Source: Sphingomonas hankyongi
GTDB taxonomy: Bacteria > Pseudomonadota > Alphaproteobacteria > Sphingomonadales > Sphingomonadaceae
Length of the DNA: 64,000 nt
Reading direction: 5' to 3'
NCBI RefSeq assembly: GCF_023516575.1
Contig: NZ_JAMGBE010000002.1
Location: 558,001-622,000, forward strand
Below are positions 45,326 through 54,939 of the stretch, piece after piece. The translations under genes and the position numbers were made by a program. The notes under the pieces were generated by a model. It worked only from the letters and a program-made list of their open reading frames with translations, was not told the origin of the DNA and did no database searches. The stretch's first letter is position 1; every line of letters begins with the position of its first letter.

Positions 45326-46384
45326 TCAACCGCGGCTTTCGAGCGCCGCCGCCGCCTCGTCGACCAATTCCTGGATGATCGCGGTGACAGGCTCCTCGCG
45401 AGTGACCATGCCGACTGACTGACCGGCCATCACCGAGCCCGTCTCGACGTCGCCGTCGATGACTGCACGGCGCAAGGCCCCTGCCCAATAATGTTCGATC
45501 TGAAGCTGCGCTTCGGCCATCTCGACGTCGCCCTTGTCGAGCAGGTCCGCGACCTCGCGCTGCTTGGCGGCGAAGCGTTCGGTTTCCCGGTTCTTGAGCG
45601 CGCGCACGGGGATCACCGGGAGGCGCGGGTCGATCTGCACCGAAAGGATCGCATCGCGCGCCGACGCGCGGATGAACGCCTTCTTGAAATTGGCATGCGC
45701 GATGCTCTCATGGGCACAGACCAGCCGGGTGCCGATCTGCACCCCGACGGCGCCCATCTCGAGGTATGCCGCGACGGCCTCGCCCCGACCGATTCCGCCG
45801 GCGATGAAAACCGGAATGTCGTGGCAAACGTGGGGCAGGATCTCCTGGGCCAGGACGGACGTCGAGACGGGCCCGATATGCCCCCCCGCTTCCATCCCCT
45901 CGATCACCAGCGCATCGACCTTGGAGCGCATGAGCTTCTTCGCCAGCGCGAGCGCGGGCGCGAACGCCATCAGCTTCGCGCCGCTGGCCTTGATCTTGTC
46001 GATGGCCCAGCCGGGCGGAAGGCCCCCCGCCAGAACGACATGGCCGACGTCATGCTTGGCGCAGACGTCGATCAGCTCCGAAAGCTGCGGGTGCATGGTG
46101 ATGAGATTGACGCCGAACGGACGATCCGTGAGCGCCTTCGTCGCCGCGACTTCGGTGTCGAGAAGCTCGGGCGACATGGCGCCGCACGCGATCACCCCGA
46201 AACCGCCGGCGTTCGAGATCGCGGAGACGAGGTTGCGCTCGGAGACCCAGCTCATCGCGCCGCCCATGATCGCGACGTCGCAGCCGAGAAACTCTGTGCC
46301 GCGATGCATCAGCTCCTTGAGGCGCGCGTGCCCGACCGACGCGTGGACGGCCCGGGGTTCAGCGATCAGCCCTTCGCCGCTCAT
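45326..46384 (-). CDS. NAD(P)H-dependent flavin oxidoreductase / nitronate monooxygenase-like
   Basis: A 352-residue TIM-barrel FMN protein. IMGGAMSWVSERNLVSAISNAGG opens the barrel, EGMEAGGHIG is the phosphate-contact loop with the active-site His common in nitronate monooxygenases, and FIAGGIGRGEAVAAYLEMGAVGVQIGTRL closes it. Members oxidise nitronates or reduce quinones or enoyl compounds, so the substrate is open. The start overlaps the lysC stop by four bases (ATGA). Confidence 0.88.
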   Translation of the reverse strand: MSGEGLIAEPRAVHASVGHARLKELMHRGTEFLGCDVAIMGGAMSWVSERNLVSAISNAGGFGVIACGAMSPELLDTEVAATKALTDRPFGVNLITMHPQLSELIDVCAKHDVGHVVLAGGLPPGWAIDKIKASGAKLMAFAPALALAKKLMRSKVDALVIEGMEAGGHIGPVSTSVLAQEILPHVCHDIPVFIAGGIGRGEAVAAYLEMGAVGVQIGTRLVCAHESIAHANFKKAFIRASARDAILSVQIDPRLPVIPVRALKNRETERFAAKQREVADLLDKGDVEMAEAQLQIEHYWAGALRRAVIDGDVETGSVMAGQSVGMVTREEPVTAIIQELVDEAAAALESRG

Positions 46385-47613
46385 GCTGCCTGCTCCTCGT
46401 CGAGGCCGAACGCCGTGTGCAACACGCGCACGGCCAGATCCAGCTGCTCTTCCGCGATCAGTGCGCTGACCTTAATCTCGCTCGACGACACGGCGAGCAG
46501 GTTGATCTGCCGCTCCGCCAGTACATCGAACATCTGCGCGGCGAGCTGCGGATTGGAGCGGATGCCGACACCGACGATGCTGACCTTTGCGACGGCATCG
46601 TCATGGATGACATCCGCATAGCCGATTGCGCTCTTGCGCTGCTCGATCACGGACATTGCCTGCGCAAGGCTCGGGCGCGGAACGGTGAAGGTCAGGTCTG
46701 ACGAGCCGGTGTTCGGGGTCGCCGCATGAACGATCATGTCGACCTGGATACCCGCTTCGGCGACCGGTCCGATGACGGCCGCCACCGTGCCCGGCTGATC
46801 CGGAACCCCGGTCAGGGTGATGCGGGCCTCGTTGCGGTCCGCAGCGATGCCGGCAATGAGGTTGCGTTCCATTTGCTCTCCTGAAAGCTCGGCGACAATG
46901 TCGGTGCCCGGCTTGTCCTCAAAGGCCGAAAGCACGCGAAGCGGCAAGTTCTCGCGCATCGCAAGCCCGACCGAGCGCACCTGCAGCACCTTGGCGCCGA
47001 CCCCCGCAAGCTCCAGCATTTCCTCAAACGTCACCTGGGCGAGCTTGCGGGCTCGCGGAACGATGCGCGGATCGGTCGTATAGACGCCGTCGACGTCGGT
47101 GTAGATGTCGCAGCGATCGGCCTTTACGCCTGCGGCGATCGCGACAGCGCTGGTGTCGGAGCCGCCGCGTCCCAGGGTCGCGAGCCGCCCGTCCGTCGAG
47201 ACGCCCTGGAAACCCGGGATCACCGCCACCGTTCCGCCGCTCAGCGCCTCGTCGAGGGTCGCCGCTTCGATCGCCTCGACGCGTGCGTTGCCGTGCACGC
47301 CGGAAGCGCGAACGAGCTGCCAGCCCATGAAGCTCCGCGCCTTCACGCCCATTGCCTGAAGGGTCATTGCAAGGAGGCCGGCGGTGACCTGCTCGCCGGA
47401 TGCTACGACCACGTCATATTCGGTCGGGTCGTGCAGCGGCGCCGCCTCGCGGCACAGCTGGACCAGGCGGTCCGTTTCGCCCGCCATGGCGGATACGACC
47501 ACAAGCACCTGGTTGCCGTCCTCCGCCTCCCGTCGAACCCGTTCGGCGACGTTCCGGATGCGCTCGATGCCGGCCATCGACGTGCCGCCGAATTTCATGA
47601 CGATGCGGGACAT
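46381..47613 (-). CDS. lysC: Aspartate kinase LysC
   Basis: A 410-residue aspartokinase, first step to Lys, Thr and Met. The N-terminal kinase has VMKFGGTSMAGIERI, VSAMAGETDRLV and GRGGSDTSAVAIA. Two C-terminal ACT domains (about 265-410; ITLTGVPDQPGTVAAVIGPVAEAG and VSIVGVGIRSNPQLAAQMFDVLAE) give feedback control. ATG 47613 starts the conserved MSRIVMKFGG. It diverges from ubiG with 42 bases between and overlaps the next gene by four bases. Confidence 0.96.
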   Translation of the reverse strand: MSRIVMKFGGTSMAGIERIRNVAERVRREAEDGNQVLVVVSAMAGETDRLVQLCREAAPLHDPTEYDVVVASGEQVTAGLLAMTLQAMGVKARSFMGWQLVRASGVHGNARVEAIEAATLDEALSGGTVAVIPGFQGVSTDGRLATLGRGGSDTSAVAIAAGVKADRCDIYTDVDGVYTTDPRIVPRARKLAQVTFEEMLELAGVGAKVLQVRSVGLAMRENLPLRVLSAFEDKPGTDIVAELSGEQMERNLIAGIAADRNEARITLTGVPDQPGTVAAVIGPVAEAGIQVDMIVHAATPNTGSSDLTFTVPRPSLAQAMSVIEQRKSAIGYADVIHDDAVAKVSIVGVGIRSNPQLAAQMFDVLAERQINLLAVSSSEIKVSALIAEEQLDLAVRVLHTAFGLDEEQAA

Positions 47614-47655
47614 AGGCTCCTTGGGTGAAAGGCGGCGTCCTGTTAGGAGGCGCGA

Positions 47656-48375
47656 ATGGTCCAGACAAGCATTGTGCCGGAAGAGGCCGAACACTTCGGC
47701 AAGCTCGCCGACGACTGGTGGGACCCCAAGGGCGCATCGGCGATGCTGCACAAGCTCAACCCGGTGCGCCTCAAGTACATCCGGGACATGATCGACCAGC
47801 ACTGGCAGTGCGACGAGTGCAGCCGCGCCCCGCTAGAGGGCAGGAAAGCGCTGGACGTGGGCTGCGGCGCGGGCCTTCTGGCAGAACCGCTGACGCGGCT
47901 TGGAGCGGAAGTTACGGGCCTCGATGCCTCGGCGGAAGTCGTCGCCGCCGCCCGGGCGCATGCAGCGGCAATGGGCCTCGCAATCGATTACCGCGCGGGC
48001 GACGTCCAGGAGCTGGTGGGCCAGTTCGACCTCATCACCGCCATGGAGGTTATCGAGCATGTCGCCGACCCGGCTGCATTCATTGGCGCACTCGTCGAGA
48101 GGCTCGCGCCCGACGGTCTGCTGATCCTGTCCACGCCGAACGCGACCAACTGGTCGAGACTGATGATGATCACCTTGGGCGAAGGCCTCGGCCAGATCCC
48201 CAAGGGCACGCACGATTTCGACAAATTCATCGGCCCGGAACGGATGAACGTCCTGCTCGCCGACGCCGGGCTCGCATGCCTGGACGTCGAGGGGATCGCC
48301 TGGTCGCCGACCCGCGGACTGCACCTCAGCGACGACGTCCGCCTCAACTATCTCGTGGCCGCCGTCCGCCAATAA
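47656..48375 (+). CDS. ubiG: Ubiquinone biosynthesis O-methyltransferase UbiG
   Basis: A 239-residue class I SAM methyltransferase carrying out both O-methylations in ubiquinone synthesis. HFGKLADDWWDPKG is the typical UbiG N-terminus, LDVGCGAGLLAEPLTRLGAEVTGLDAS is motif I, and AMEVIEHVADPAAFI and LSTPNATNWS follow. GGAGG lies just before the ATG. It diverges from lysC and is upstream of mreB; coq7 at 18371 belongs to the same pathway. Confidence 0.95.
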   Translation: MVQTSIVPEEAEHFGKLADDWWDPKGASAMLHKLNPVRLKYIRDMIDQHWQCDECSRAPLEGRKALDVGCGAGLLAEPLTRLGAEVTGLDASAEVVAAARAHAAAMGLAIDYRAGDVQELVGQFDLITAMEVIEHVADPAAFIGALVERLAPDGLLILSTPNATNWSRLMMITLGEGLGQIPKGTHDFDKFIGPERMNVLLADAGLACLDVEGIAWSPTRGLHLSDDVRLNYLVAAVRQ

Positions 48376-49545
<1,170 letters not shown>

Positions 49546-49547
49546 AG

Positions 49548-50219
49548 CTAGAAATCGACCTTGTCATAGTGCGACGGGGGAACGATCACTTCCATCCGCT
49601 CGCCGAGCAAAGGCCGGAAGCCAGGCCGCGATTTCATCACGGCATACCAATCCTTGGTCTGCTTGTGGCCGCGCCAGTCGAGCGCGCCGAGATAGTCGAT
49701 CACGCTGAGGTGCGCCGCCGCGGTGAAGTCGGCGAGGCTGAGCCCCGGGCCAGCGAGCCAGCGGCGATGGTCGAGGAGATAATCGACATAGTCGAGATGC
49801 TCCGACGCGGTGCGCATGGCTTCGCGGAGGATTCGGGTATCGGGTGACTCCCGGTTCACCAGCCGCTTGCGCATGCGCTCGTTCATCAAAGGCTCGACCG
49901 CTTCCCGATAGAGCTTGATGTCGAACCATTCGGTCATTCGCCGGATCTCCGCCCTGAGGACGGCGTTGCCGTGGATCATCGGCATCCGGTCCATCGTCTC
50001 GTCGAAATATTCGACAATCGGCTGGGAACCGATGAGGGTGATGCCCTGGTCCGCATCGACCATCACCGGAGTTTCGCCGGCGGGGTTCAGGTCGACGAAC
50101 TCATCCCGCTTCTCCCACGGATTCTCGCGAACCAGCTCATGCGCCACCCCCTTCTCGGCAAGGACCAAGCGGACCTTGCGGGAAAAGGGGCACAGCGGGA
50201 ATTGGAAGAGCTGCCACAT
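49548..50219 (-). CDS. Glutathione S-transferase family protein
   Basis: A 223-residue GST. The thioredoxin-like N-terminal domain starts LFQFPLCPFSRKVRLVLAEKG with CPFS as candidate active site, followed by NPAGETPVMVD and the glutathione-contact QPIVEYFDE. The helical C-terminal domain has GPGLSLADFTAAAHLSVIDY, the N-capping motif. Substrate unknown. It converges with mreB. Confidence 0.9.
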   Translation of the reverse strand: MWQLFQFPLCPFSRKVRLVLAEKGVAHELVRENPWEKRDEFVDLNPAGETPVMVDADQGITLIGSQPIVEYFDETMDRMPMIHGNAVLRAEIRRMTEWFDIKLYREAVEPLMNERMRKRLVNRESPDTRILREAMRTASEHLDYVDYLLDHRRWLAGPGLSLADFTAAAHLSVIDYLGALDWRGHKQTKDWYAVMKSRPGFRPLLGERMEVIVPPSHYDKVDF

Positions 50220-50252
50220 CGTGGCCAGCTTTAGCGTTTGCGGGCCTAGCGT

Positions 50253-50696
50253 CTAGCGCTTCGGATAGGTTGGATCGGGCATATTTGCCGCGGCGCGCTC
50301 AAGCGCCTTTTCCGCCTGCTGCATCCCCTGCATCATGGCGGGGAGCGCAGCGGCGAGCGCCTTCATGCTCTGGTCGATCATCGGCTTCGCATTGGCGACC
50401 TGCTGCTGCAGGTCCTTTTCGAAGTTCGGGTCGTCGCGCCGGCCAAGGTCGCGCACGGTCATCTTCCTTTCGGAGGGCGTGGCCTGCCGTCCCTCGAGAG
50501 CAGCCTGGACCTCGCCAACACGGAGGTCGAGGAACGCCTTCGATATTGCCTGCATGGAGTTGGCCAGCTTCTGCGTCATTGCGGGGTCGGTCAGCTCTGG
50601 CGGCACCTGCATTTGCGGGGCCGCGGCCCTAGGCGCCTGTGCGGCCACCGGCGCAGCGCCGAGGAGGAACGGAACAATCAGCAATCCGGCACGCAT
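50253..50696 (-). CDS. Secreted helical hypothetical protein
   Basis: A 147-residue protein with a signal peptide (MRAGLLIVPFLLGAAPVAAQ). The mature part is helical with several Met/Gln-rich stretches (FLDLRVGEVQAALEGRQATP, DLQQQVANAKPMIDQSMKA). No catalytic motif or family recognised. It lies between uppP and the GST gene on the same strand. Confidence 0.62.
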   Translation of the reverse strand: MRAGLLIVPFLLGAAPVAAQAPRAAAPQMQVPPELTDPAMTQKLANSMQAISKAFLDLRVGEVQAALEGRQATPSERKMTVRDLGRRDDPNFEKDLQQQVANAKPMIDQSMKALAAALPAMMQGMQQAEKALERAAANMPDPTYPKR

Positions 50697-50766
50697 GACC
50701 TACCCTCCAGCCAAGTGACTGAAATTAAGCGCGGATCATCTTAGCCCAAGCTGAACGCGAGATAAA

Positions 50767-51579
50767 TCAGCGCAAGGTGAGCCAGGCGAGCGCGGCCGCT
50801 CCGGCGACGATCCGATACCAGGCGAAGGGCGCGAAGCCGTGCCGCGAGATATAGGCGACGAAGGCTTTGACCACGACAATCGCGACGATGAAGCTGACGA
50901 CGAAGCCGATTGCGACCGTGCCGAAGCCCACGTCTCCGGCGCCCGCGAGAAGCGCATCGTGATGCCGGAGGATTTCCAGCGTCGTGGCTCCCAGCATCGT
51001 CGGAATAGCGAGGAAGAAGCTGAATTCCGCCGCGGTCCGGCGCTCGACGCCGAGCGACAGCCCGCCGAGGATCGTCGCACCCGATCGGCTGACGCCGGGA
51101 ATCATCGACAGGCACTGGATCAGGCCAACGCCGGCGACCGTCCTCAGCGGCATTTCCGCCACTCCCACAATCTCGCCGGGCCTGGCGAAACGCTCGATGG
51201 CGAGGATCGCGAAGCCGCCGACGATCAGTGCCCAGGCGACCACAACGGCATTGCCGAGCAGCGCCTCGATATTGTCGATCAAGAGGACGCCGAGGATTGC
51301 CGAAGGAACGAAGCCGATGACGATGTTGCGCACGAATCGCCACGACATCGGATTCTTGCGCAGCAGGCCCTCAAGAACTGCCCAGAAGGTGCGCCAGTAT
51401 AGGACCACGATCGCGAGGATCGCGCCGAGCTGGATGATGACGTTGAACGCCCCCCACTTCTCCGCGTCGAAGCCGAGAAGCTCCGTCGCCAGTATCAGAT
51501 GGCCGGTGGAGGAGACCGGGAGGAACTCGGTGACGCCCTCGACGATGCCGAGGATGATCGCGATCAGGAGGATCGGCAC
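50767..51579 (-). CDS. uppP: Undecaprenyl-diphosphate phosphatase UppP/BacA
   Basis: A 270-residue membrane phosphatase that recycles the cell-wall lipid carrier. Signature motifs are ILGIVEGVTEFLPVSSTGHLIL at the N-terminus (with the catalytic Glu and Ser region) and SMIPGVSRSGATI near residues 165-180. About eight helices. It starts with GTG 51579, only four bases after the stop of the NDUFA9-like gene, implying coupled translation. Its role is linked to the cell-wall genes elsewhere in the window. Confidence 0.95.
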   Translation of the reverse strand: MPILLIAIILGIVEGVTEFLPVSSTGHLILATELLGFDAEKWGAFNVIIQLGAILAIVVLYWRTFWAVLEGLLRKNPMSWRFVRNIVIGFVPSAILGVLLIDNIEALLGNAVVVAWALIVGGFAILAIERFARPGEIVGVAEMPLRTVAGVGLIQCLSMIPGVSRSGATILGGLSLGVERRTAAEFSFFLAIPTMLGATTLEILRHHDALLAGAGDVGFGTVAIGFVVSFIVAIVVVKAFVAYISRHGFAPFAWYRIVAGAAALAWLTLR

Positions 51580-51583
51580 GCTG

Positions 51584-52540
51584 CTACGACGTCGCGGTCA
51601 GGTTGATGCGCCGGCCCGCGAACTTGCCGCCACGGTGGAAGCGGCCGAGCCATTCGTAACCGACCGCCGCCAGCGGCGTCGGCTCAATGCCGAAAGCTTC
51701 GAGCCCCGCTGAGCCCTTCGCCGGCACGTTGTCGCGCTGAAGCATCAGCCATTGATCCTGCGTGAGCGGCGCGCCCGGCAGCCAGCCGAACCAGGAAATG
51801 AATTTCCCGACCACGTCCGGCAGCTTGACGATGTCGGCCTTTTGCCCCGTCAGTTCGAGGACAGCGCGGTGAAGCTCTTCCATGCTCATCGTGCGAGGGC
51901 CGCCGATCTCATAGGTCTTGCCGGCATGGGTCCGGGGCTCCAGCGCCGCCTTGGCGATCGCCCGGGCGAGGTCGCGGACATAGACGGGTCGGAAATTACG
52001 CTTCGCCGCGAGCACGGGCAGCACCGGCAGCCGCGCCATGGCGGCGAAGCGGTTGGTCAGCTCGTCTTCCGGCCCGAACACGACCGATGGCCGGATGACG
52101 GTTGCGCCTGGATAAGACTTGCGGACGGCCTGCTCGCCCTCTCCCTTGGTGCGGCCGTAAACCGCCTCCGAGTTGGGGTCCGCGCCGATGGCGGACACGT
52201 GCACGAGCGAGTTCACGCCCTCGGCCGCCGCCGCTTCGGCGACATTGCGAGCACCATCCACGTGAACCGATTGCATGGCACGGCCGAACACACCGCACAG
52301 GTTGATTGCGGAAGTCGCTCCGCGAAGCGCCCGGCCGACGCTTTCGGCATTGGTGACGTCGGCCTGCACGAAGCCGAACTGGCCGACCTGTCCCAACGGC
52401 TGGATGATATAGGCTTGCTTGGGGTTGCGCTGCGCGACCCGCACGCGAGCCCCGCTCTTCATCAGGAATTCGCAGACGTAGCGGCCGATGAATCCGCCGC
52501 CGCCGAAGACGGTTACCAGCTCTTCCGCACGCTCGATCAT
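51584..52540 (-). CDS. Complex I NDUFA9-like NAD(P)-binding protein
   Basis: A 318-residue atypical short-chain dehydrogenase. VTVFGGGGFIGRYVCEFLM is the Rossmann glycine motif, and NLCGVFG, VHVSAIGADPNSEAVYGRTKGEGE and TVIRPSVVFGPEDELTNRF are family positions. The usual YxxxK appears as YGRTK. Mitochondrial NDUFA9 is an accessory subunit of complex I; bacterial relatives are mostly uncharacterised. It is upstream of and nearly touching uppP. Confidence 0.88.
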   Translation of the reverse strand: MIERAEELVTVFGGGGFIGRYVCEFLMKSGARVRVAQRNPKQAYIIQPLGQVGQFGFVQADVTNAESVGRALRGATSAINLCGVFGRAMQSVHVDGARNVAEAAAAEGVNSLVHVSAIGADPNSEAVYGRTKGEGEQAVRKSYPGATVIRPSVVFGPEDELTNRFAAMARLPVLPVLAAKRNFRPVYVRDLARAIAKAALEPRTHAGKTYEIGGPRTMSMEELHRAVLELTGQKADIVKLPDVVGKFISWFGWLPGAPLTQDQWLMLQRDNVPAKGSAGLEAFGIEPTPLAAVGYEWLGRFHRGGKFAGRRINLTATS

Positions 52541-52597
52541 GAGCGGCGCGATAGCTCCCCCCGCTCGTCGTTGACAAGCGGGGAGAGCTAGGCCGCG

Positions 52598-53788
52598 TCA
52601 GTAATAATCCTGCAGGGTGACGGTGACCTTGGTTCCGTCGGCCCGCTCCAGCGTGACGGCCTCGCCGGCCGGCCCACGCGTCCAGTCGCTGCGTGAGTAA
52701 TAGTCGGCCGTGACCTTCCGGCCGTCGACGGCAACGATCTCGTCGCCTTCCTTCAGGCCGGCCGCCTTGGCGGGGCCTTGCGGCGAGATGAAAGCAACTT
52801 TCAGCCGATCGCCGGCGAGATCGAGGCGCGTTCCCGAGCGGTCGCGGTCGAACGGCGACGCGTCCTTGCGGGGGGCGAGATAGATCCGGTCGCGACCGAG
52901 ATCGAGGTCGACATGGAATTGCTTGAGCAGGCCGATCCCGACATTCGCCATCTTCTCAGGATCTTCGTCATTGCCCGAATCCGAAAGCGTGGCCGGCACG
53001 GCTGAGACCGTCGTCCCTGCCAGCTGTACGCTGGGTATAAGCGCGACCCTGGCGGGGTGCAGTCCACCGACGCCGCCGAGGCGGGATTCGGCGTAGCGGA
53101 GACCCGAAAGGTCTGCGCGCTTGCCCCAGTAGCTTCGCGGCAAGGACAAAGCACCGCCGTTGCCGAGGTCGAGCAGCGCCGGAATCGGCTCCGCGCCCGC
53201 GATTGCGATCGGAATGGTGTTGAACGGACCGCGCTTGGTCAGCGCGACGGCGGTCGACGCGGCAGCTGGCTTGAACGCCGCGTGCGAGCTCACCCGAAGC
53301 CGGTTCGAGCCCCAGTCGATGGAGACGACCGCCGAATTGAAGAATTCGCGGCCGAGAACGATGTTCATCGGGCGGCCGATGGCCCGCGCCACGGGCTGCA
53401 GGTCCATCACCGCGACGGTCATGTTCTCGAACCGCATGCCGCCGACCTCCAGCGTCACGTTCGGCACGATCTCGGCTTCGACGACGCCGCCAGCCCCACG
53501 AGCATCGACCTTGCGGCCTTCGGGCAGGCCGATGGAGCGCGCGAAGGCCCTGTCGACGGTCGTCGCGCTCGCCCCAGTGTCCAGAATCATCTGCGTCGCA
53601 TGGCCGTTGATCTTGCCTGGAGCGACGACGCGATTCCCGCGGAACAGTTCGAACGGAACCATATGCTCCTCGCTCAGGAAGGTGACTTTGGGGGGCGCCA
53701 GCCGCTCTTCCTGGGCCTGGGCAACGGCAATGCCCGCGGGAACAACCAGCGCTGCGGCGGCAAGCAGTCCAACTATCGACTTCCTCAT
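52598..53788 (-). CDS. Secreted retropepsin-like aspartyl protease with PDZ domain
   Basis: A 396-residue secreted protein. Signal peptide ends at IAVAQAQ. The first pepsin-like lobe has the catalytic ILDTGAS near residues 67-73. A second lobe carries ALLDLGNGG, where DTG has become DLG, so only one canonical half-site remains and activity may need dimerisation or be lost. A C-terminal PDZ domain (about 310-390; FISPQGPAKAAGLKEGDEIVAVDG) follows. ATG 53788 starts the signal peptide. The promoter region holds tandem repeats shared with the divergent DUF2975 gene. Confidence 0.85.
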   Translation of the reverse strand: MRKSIVGLLAAAALVVPAGIAVAQAQEERLAPPKVTFLSEEHMVPFELFRGNRVVAPGKINGHATQMILDTGASATTVDRAFARSIGLPEGRKVDARGAGGVVEAEIVPNVTLEVGGMRFENMTVAVMDLQPVARAIGRPMNIVLGREFFNSAVVSIDWGSNRLRVSSHAAFKPAAASTAVALTKRGPFNTIPIAIAGAEPIPALLDLGNGGALSLPRSYWGKRADLSGLRYAESRLGGVGGLHPARVALIPSVQLAGTTVSAVPATLSDSGNDEDPEKMANVGIGLLKQFHVDLDLGRDRIYLAPRKDASPFDRDRSGTRLDLAGDRLKVAFISPQGPAKAAGLKEGDEIVAVDGRKVTADYYSRSDWTRGPAGEAVTLERADGTKVTVTLQDYY

Positions 53789-53810
53789 CTTGCGACTCCA
53801 AAATGATTCG

Positions 53811-53848
53811 TTGTAAGATGACAATTGATTATTGTAGGACGATAATTG
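53811..53848. promoter_or_regulatory. Tandem 17-base direct repeats, 21-base period (operator candidate)
   Basis: TTGTAAGATGACAATTG at 53811-53827 and TTGTAGGACGATAATTG at 53832-53848 match at 14 of 17 positions and repeat every 21 bases, two helical turns. They lie in the divergent control region of the protease and DUF2975 genes, near a gene for a small XRE regulator, which is the likely binder. The second copy overlaps the presumed ribosome site of the DUF2975 gene. Confidence 0.6.
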
Positions 53849-54357
53849 TGTCAAGCGATACAACAAGCGCCCCGCTTTTCCGTTCGGCTGCCCGCCTGCG
53901 CTGGGCCGTCTTTGCCGCGATGGCGCTGATGCTGCTTTTCTATCTCTCCGCGAGATTGGGCGGGCAACTCGGACCCGTCCGCGTCGAAGCGCAGGAGCAT
54001 GGACCGCCCGCCTGGGCGCGGCCGATCGGCGACGTGCGCATCCTGCTGCTGATGATCGCGCTGTTTCAGCTTACCCAAATGCTGGGCCGGATCGCTTCGG
54101 GCGAGATGTTCTCCTCCACGGTTATCGGGAAGTTCCGAAGCTTCGCATTCTGGCTGCTGCTGATGGCCCTTTTCTCATTGACCGCCCCGATCGTCGCCGA
54201 GCTCCTGGGCCAGCCGGCGACCGGCGAGTTGCGGCTGGCGGTCCGCATCGACTTTCGAGAGGTGCTCACCGTCGGCGTCACATTGGTGCTTTTCCTGCTC
54301 GCGCGGCTTCTCGAGCGCGCCCGCGCGCTGGACGAAGAGATGCGGGAATTCGTCTGA
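53848..54357 (+). CDS. DUF2975 membrane protein
   Basis: A 169-residue protein with four membrane helices in two pairs (near 15-35, 60-80, 96-116 and 133-153 from the chosen start), the layout of DUF2975. Such genes are normally followed by a small YozG-like XRE regulator, as here. GTG 53848 with AGGAC seven bases upstream is preferred; ATG 53818 and 53803 are in frame but lack support. The stop overlaps the regulator start by one base (TGATG). Function unknown. Confidence 0.8.
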   Translation: MSSDTTSAPLFRSAARLRWAVFAAMALMLLFYLSARLGGQLGPVRVEAQEHGPPAWARPIGDVRILLLMIALFQLTQMLGRIASGEMFSSTVIGKFRSFAFWLLLMALFSLTAPIVAELLGQPATGELRLAVRIDFREVLTVGVTLVLFLLARLLERARALDEEMREFV

Positions 54358-54593
54358 TGCCGATCATCGTCCGTCTCGATGTGATGCTCGCGCTTCGGAA
54401 AGTGCGATCCAAGGACCTTGCTGCGGCAATCGACATCACCGAGGCCAACCTTTCCCTGCTCAAGTCAGGCAAGGTGAAGGGCATCCGCTTCGCCACGCTG
54501 GAGGCGATCTGCGACTACCTCGACTGCAAGCCCGGCGACATCCTGGATTATGATGGAGACAGGGCCAAATCGCTCGCGCCACAAGCGGATTGA
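54357..54593 (+). CDS. Small XRE-family transcriptional regulator (YozG-like)
   Basis: A 78-residue protein that is essentially one helix-turn-helix: LDVMLALRKVRSKDLAAAID, ITEANLSLLKSGKVKGIRF with the recognition helix, then LEAICDYLDCKPGDILDY. This is the YozG/Cro-CI subgroup coupled to DUF2975 membrane proteins. It is translationally coupled by TGATG. The 21-base-period repeats upstream of its operon are a plausible target for autoregulation. Confidence 0.9.
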   Translation: MPIIVRLDVMLALRKVRSKDLAAAIDITEANLSLLKSGKVKGIRFATLEAICDYLDCKPGDILDYDGDRAKSLAPQAD

Positions 54594-54647
54594 CAGGCCG
54601 CCGCCGCACCTTCTAAGCGCCGCCGCCTGCCTACAAGCTGACACTGT

Positions 54648-54734
54648 GCCCAGGTGGCGGAATTGGTAGACGCACCAGCTTCAGGTGCTGGCGCTCGCAA
54701 GGGCGTGGAGGTTCGAGTCCTCTCCTGGGCACCA
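54648..54734 (+). tRNA. tRNA-Leu(CAG)
   Basis: Class II tRNA with acceptor GCCCAGG/CCTGGGC, D-arm containing GGTAG, anticodon stem CCAGC/GCTGG with loop TTCAGGT (anticodon CAG), a long variable arm (GCTCGCAAGGGCG) and T-arm GGTTCGAGTCC. CCA is encoded. It reads CUG. Confidence 0.96.
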
Positions 54735-54805
54735 TCCCCAATCGTCGAGTTCAGGGTCCAGCGCGATCGGGAGCCGGCAATAGGCATTTTCCTATTGAAC
54801 TGAGG

Positions 54806-54820
54806 GAACAAATAGGGAAC
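54806..54820. promoter_or_regulatory. LexA-type SOS box (GAAC-N7-GAAC)
   Basis: GAAC, seven bases, GAAC is the reverse complement of the alphaproteobacterial LexA consensus GTTC-N7-GTTC. A third GAAC lies at 54797-54800, and CCTATT/AATAGG arms at 54791-54796 and 54811-54816 frame the site. It is 24-38 bases before a small membrane-peptide ORF. DNA-damage control of that ORF is predicted. Confidence 0.6.
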
Positions 54821-54843
54821 ATGGTGGACCGGAGTCGCACGTC

Positions 54844-54936
54844 ATGCTTGTTCTCGATCCAGCTCTCTTGATTGCCCTTGCCGCGCTGATCAGCAGCCTT
54901 TCCGCCTTCGTGTGGGCGGTCCGGCGGAAGCCCTAG
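54844..54936 (+). CDS. Candidate SOS-induced small membrane protein (30 aa)
   Basis: A 30-codon ORF with GGAG nine bases before its ATG. It encodes a single hydrophobic helix (LLIALAALISSLSAFVWAV) ending in a basic tail RRKP, so it should sit in the inner membrane with the C-terminus inside. The LexA-type box just upstream suggests damage induction. Size, topology and regulation recall SidA, the 29-residue SOS division inhibitor of Caulobacter; I see no sequence proof of homology. It lies between tRNA-Leu and the convergent GGDEF-EAL gene. Confidence 0.5.
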   Translation: MLVLDPALLIALAALISSLSAFVWAVRRKP

Positions 54937-54939
54937 TAG

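Noticed and set aside
54548-54811. Minus-strand open frame crossing tRNA-Leu
   Set aside because: It reads through the tRNA in antisense and has no support.
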